Below, in pieces: positions 5,681-6,884 of a stretch of DNA of 6,884 nt; positions within the stretch are counted from its first letter, which is position 1, and every line of letters begins with the position of its first letter. Both the position numbers and the translations under genes were made by a program. The DNA is from Pseudomonas sp. Its GTDB lineage: Bacteria > Pseudomonadota > Gammaproteobacteria > Pseudomonadales > Pseudomonadaceae. The stretch spans positions 1 to 6,884 of the forward strand of contig DNMQ01000430.1 of NCBI GenBank assembly GCA_003488145.1. Direction: 5' to 3'. The notes under the pieces were generated by a model. It saw only the letters and a list, made by a program, of their open reading frames with translations, was not told the DNA's origin and made no database searches.

Positions 5681-6592
5681 ATGACTGATGCCATTCGCTT
5701 CGAAGACAAGGTAGTGATCGTGACCGGAGCCGGCGGCGGGCTCGGGCGGGCGCACGCGCTGCTGTTCGCCCGCCACGGTGCGAAGGTCGTGGTCAATGAT
5801 CTGGGCGGCAGCACTCAGGGCGATGGAGCCAACAGCTCCGCCGCCGACCGAGTGGTGGAGGAAATTCGCGGGGCGGGCGGTACCGCTGTCGCCAATCATG
5901 ATTCAGTAACCGATGGCGATCGCATCGTGCAGCAGGCCCTCGATTCCTTTGGCCGCATCGATGTGGTGGTGAACAACGCCGGCATCCTGCGCGACAAGAC
6001 CTTCCACAAGATGGAAGACGCCGACTGGGATCTGGTCTATCGGGTGCATGTCGAGGGCGCCTACAAGGTCACCCGTGCCGCCTGGCCGCACATGCGCGAA
6101 CAGAACTACGGGCGGGTGATCTTCACCGCTTCGACCTCCGGCATCTATGGCAACTTCGGGCAGTCGAACTACGGCATGGCCAAGCTCGGTCTGTACGGCC
6201 TGACCCGCACGCTGGCGCTGGAAGGGCGCAAGAACAACGTGCTGGTCAACGCCATCGCGCCCACCGGCGGCACGCGGATGACCGAGGGGCTGATTCCGCC
6301 GCAGGTGTTCGAGCAGCTCAAACCCGAACTGGTGAGTCCGTTGGTGGTGTATCTGGCTAGCGAGCAGTGCCAGGAAACCTCCGGCCTGTTCGAAGTGGGT
6401 GGCGGCTGGATGGGCAAGGTGCGCTGGGAACGCAGCCTTGGCGTCGGCTTCGACCCGCAGGCCGGCTTCGATGCCGAGGACGTCGCGGCTCAGTGGCAGC
6501 AGATCTGCAATTTCGAGAATGCCGCGCACCCGGCCGACAACATGGAAGCGTTGAAGGAGATGATGGCCAACCTGCAAAAATACGCAGGCTGA
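5681..6592 (+). CDS. SDR-family dehydrogenase resembling the (3R)-hydroxyacyl-CoA dehydrogenase unit of MFE-2
   Basis: Cytosolic NAD(P)-dependent short-chain dehydrogenase, 303 residues, longer than the ~250 of simple FabG-type enzymes. The cofactor motif is TGAGGGLG (15-22). Asp40 in VVVNDLGG at the end of the second strand favours NAD over NADP. NNAG is at 98-101. The catalytic set is Ser151, Tyr164 and Lys168, in TASTSGIYGNFGQSNYGMAK (149-168); these are the same numbers I recall for rat MFE-2 (HSD17B4), whose first domain it closely resembles, including the IYGNFGQ run. The C-terminal part with GGGWMGKVRWERSLG (240-254) is also typical of that group. A likely role is oxidation of 3-hydroxyacyl-CoA in fatty-acid or steroid side-chain breakdown, though no hydratase or thiolase gene is visible beside it. 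It is plus strand, alone between a long divergent gap and a convergent SulP gene. Confidence 0.95.
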   Translation: MTDAIRFEDKVVIVTGAGGGLGRAHALLFARHGAKVVVNDLGGSTQGDGANSSAADRVVEEIRGAGGTAVANHDSVTDGDRIVQQALDSFGRIDVVVNNAGILRDKTFHKMEDADWDLVYRVHVEGAYKVTRAAWPHMREQNYGRVIFTASTSGIYGNFGQSNYGMAKLGLYGLTRTLALEGRKNNVLVNAIAPTGGTRMTEGLIPPQVFEQLKPELVSPLVVYLASEQCQETSGLFEVGGGWMGKVRWERSLGVGFDPQAGFDAEDVAAQWQQICNFENAAHPADNMEALKEMMANLQKYAG

Positions 6593-6601
6593 CCTATGGC
6601 T

Positions 6602-6628
6602 TGCGCTGCCGGGCAATCCGGGAGCGCA
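6602..6628. terminator. Hairpin between convergent genes, possible bidirectional terminator
   Basis: TGCGCT, G, CCGG (6602-6612) pairs with CCGG, G, AGCGCA (6618-6628) around the 5-nt loop GCAAT: 10 base pairs with one G/G mismatch. It fills most of the 37-nt gap between the stop codons of the dehydrogenase (6592) and the SulP gene (6632-6630). Position and symmetry suit a shared terminator. No real T-run follows on either strand, so it is not a textbook intrinsic terminator. Confidence 0.45.
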
Positions 6629-6629
6629 T

Positions 6630-6884
6630 TCAGGCGGGGGCCTCGTCCGGCTCCGGGCGCAACAGGCGCAGTGCTTTCTCGCGGGCCTGACTCAGGTTGC
6701 GCACGTACAGCAGATGCCCCTGCAGGCGGTGAATGCCGGCGCGGCGCAATTTCAGGCGGACTCGCGCATTGCTGCCGCTCAGGATCAGCGTGACCCCCAG
6801 TCGGCGGTAATCCACCAGCACGTTTTCCAGCGATGCCAGCGCGGTCATGTCCAGCATCGGCACCGCGCTGATGTCGACGATCAC
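6630..6884 (-). CDS. C-terminal STAS domain of a SulP-family anion transporter, 5' part outside window
   Basis: The frame enters from the right edge and stops with TGA at 6632-6630, giving 84 residues. VIVDISAVPMLDMTALASL (first 19) is the beta-strand and turn of a STAS domain as found after the membrane part of SulP (SLC26-like) sulfate or bicarbonate transporters. The second strand and helix, LGVTLILSGSNARVRLKLRR (29-48), and AGIHRL (49-54) follow. The DMTA site is the position equivalent to the phosphorylated DSSG serine of anti-sigma antagonists, with Thr instead of Ser. The GTG at the very edge is almost certainly an internal valine and not a start. The transported ion cannot be inferred. 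A free-standing STAS protein is possible but less likely given the lack of an N-terminal strand within view. Confidence 0.83.
   Translation of the reverse strand: MIVDISAVPMLDMTALASLENVLVDYRRLGVTLILSGSNARVRLKLRRAGIHRLQGHLLYVRNLSQAREKALRLLRPEPDEAPA

Noticed and set aside
5244..5899. Two overlapping minus-strand frames (5244-5591 and 5393-5899) in the divergent gap
   Set aside because: No Shine-Dalgarno, atypical composition, and one overlaps the SDR start in antisense. The DnaA-box elements fall inside them, which fits non-coding DNA.
5903..6616. Minus-strand frame of 237 codons opposite the SDR gene
   Set aside because: The plus strand encodes a full SDR with intact catalytic residues; the antisense protein has no recognisable feature.

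Overview
The window is GC-rich, gene-dense bacterial DNA. It most resembles Pseudomonas sensu lato (for example the stutzeri/Halopseudomonas side). That placement is an inference from gene content (DUF5924/DUF2914 membrane protein, short MgtC/SapB protein, sorbosone-dehydrogenase-like lipoprotein, SgcJ/EcaC-type secreted protein, LOG protein), from GC-rich third positions and from Shine-Dalgarno-led starts. No rRNA, tRNA, CRISPR array, transposase or phage gene is visible.

Layout. Positions 1-2746 hold a minus-strand block of three genes with 57-nt and 32-nt gaps. In transcription order they are a DUF5924/DUF2914 membrane protein (2746-1724), a short MgtC/SapB membrane protein (1666-1148) and a PQQ-type sugar (sorbosone) dehydrogenase lipoprotein (1115 to the left edge, 3' end missing). 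Next come two more minus-strand genes: a secreted SnoaL/CaMKII-association-domain-like protein of the SgcJ/EcaC group (3396-2911) and a membrane-anchored DUF2726 protein (3991-3515). A 406-nt intergenic region follows, then the LOG-family nucleotide hydrolase (4985-4398, minus). A 695-nt intergenic region separates it from a plus-strand short-chain dehydrogenase resembling the hydroxyacyl-CoA dehydrogenase unit of MFE-2 (5681-6592). The right edge holds the C-terminal STAS domain of a SulP-type anion transporter (6884-6630, minus), convergent with the dehydrogenase and separated from it by a hairpin.

The most notable feature is non-coding. The two long intergenic regions flanking the LOG gene contain four copies of a 35-nt element. 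Each has three DnaA-box-like 9-mers with identical geometry: a forward TTATCC-type box, a reversed TGTG-type box starting 14 nt later, and another reversed box starting 12 nt after that. Every element contains one perfect TGTGGATAA, and I found no other TTATCC or GTGGATAA in the window. One box opposed to two tandem boxes resembles, from memory, the three-box core of E. coli DnaA-reactivating sequences (DARS). The elements could instead be a DnaA-titration cluster or DnaA-responsive control sites for neighbouring genes. A 25-codon reading frame with a strong ribosome-binding site upstream of the LOG gene is a second candidate for something undescribed.

The proteins do not form one obvious pathway. 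The left block is envelope and periplasmic. The LOG protein and the dehydrogenase are cytosolic and are probably grouped only by the intergenic regions between them.
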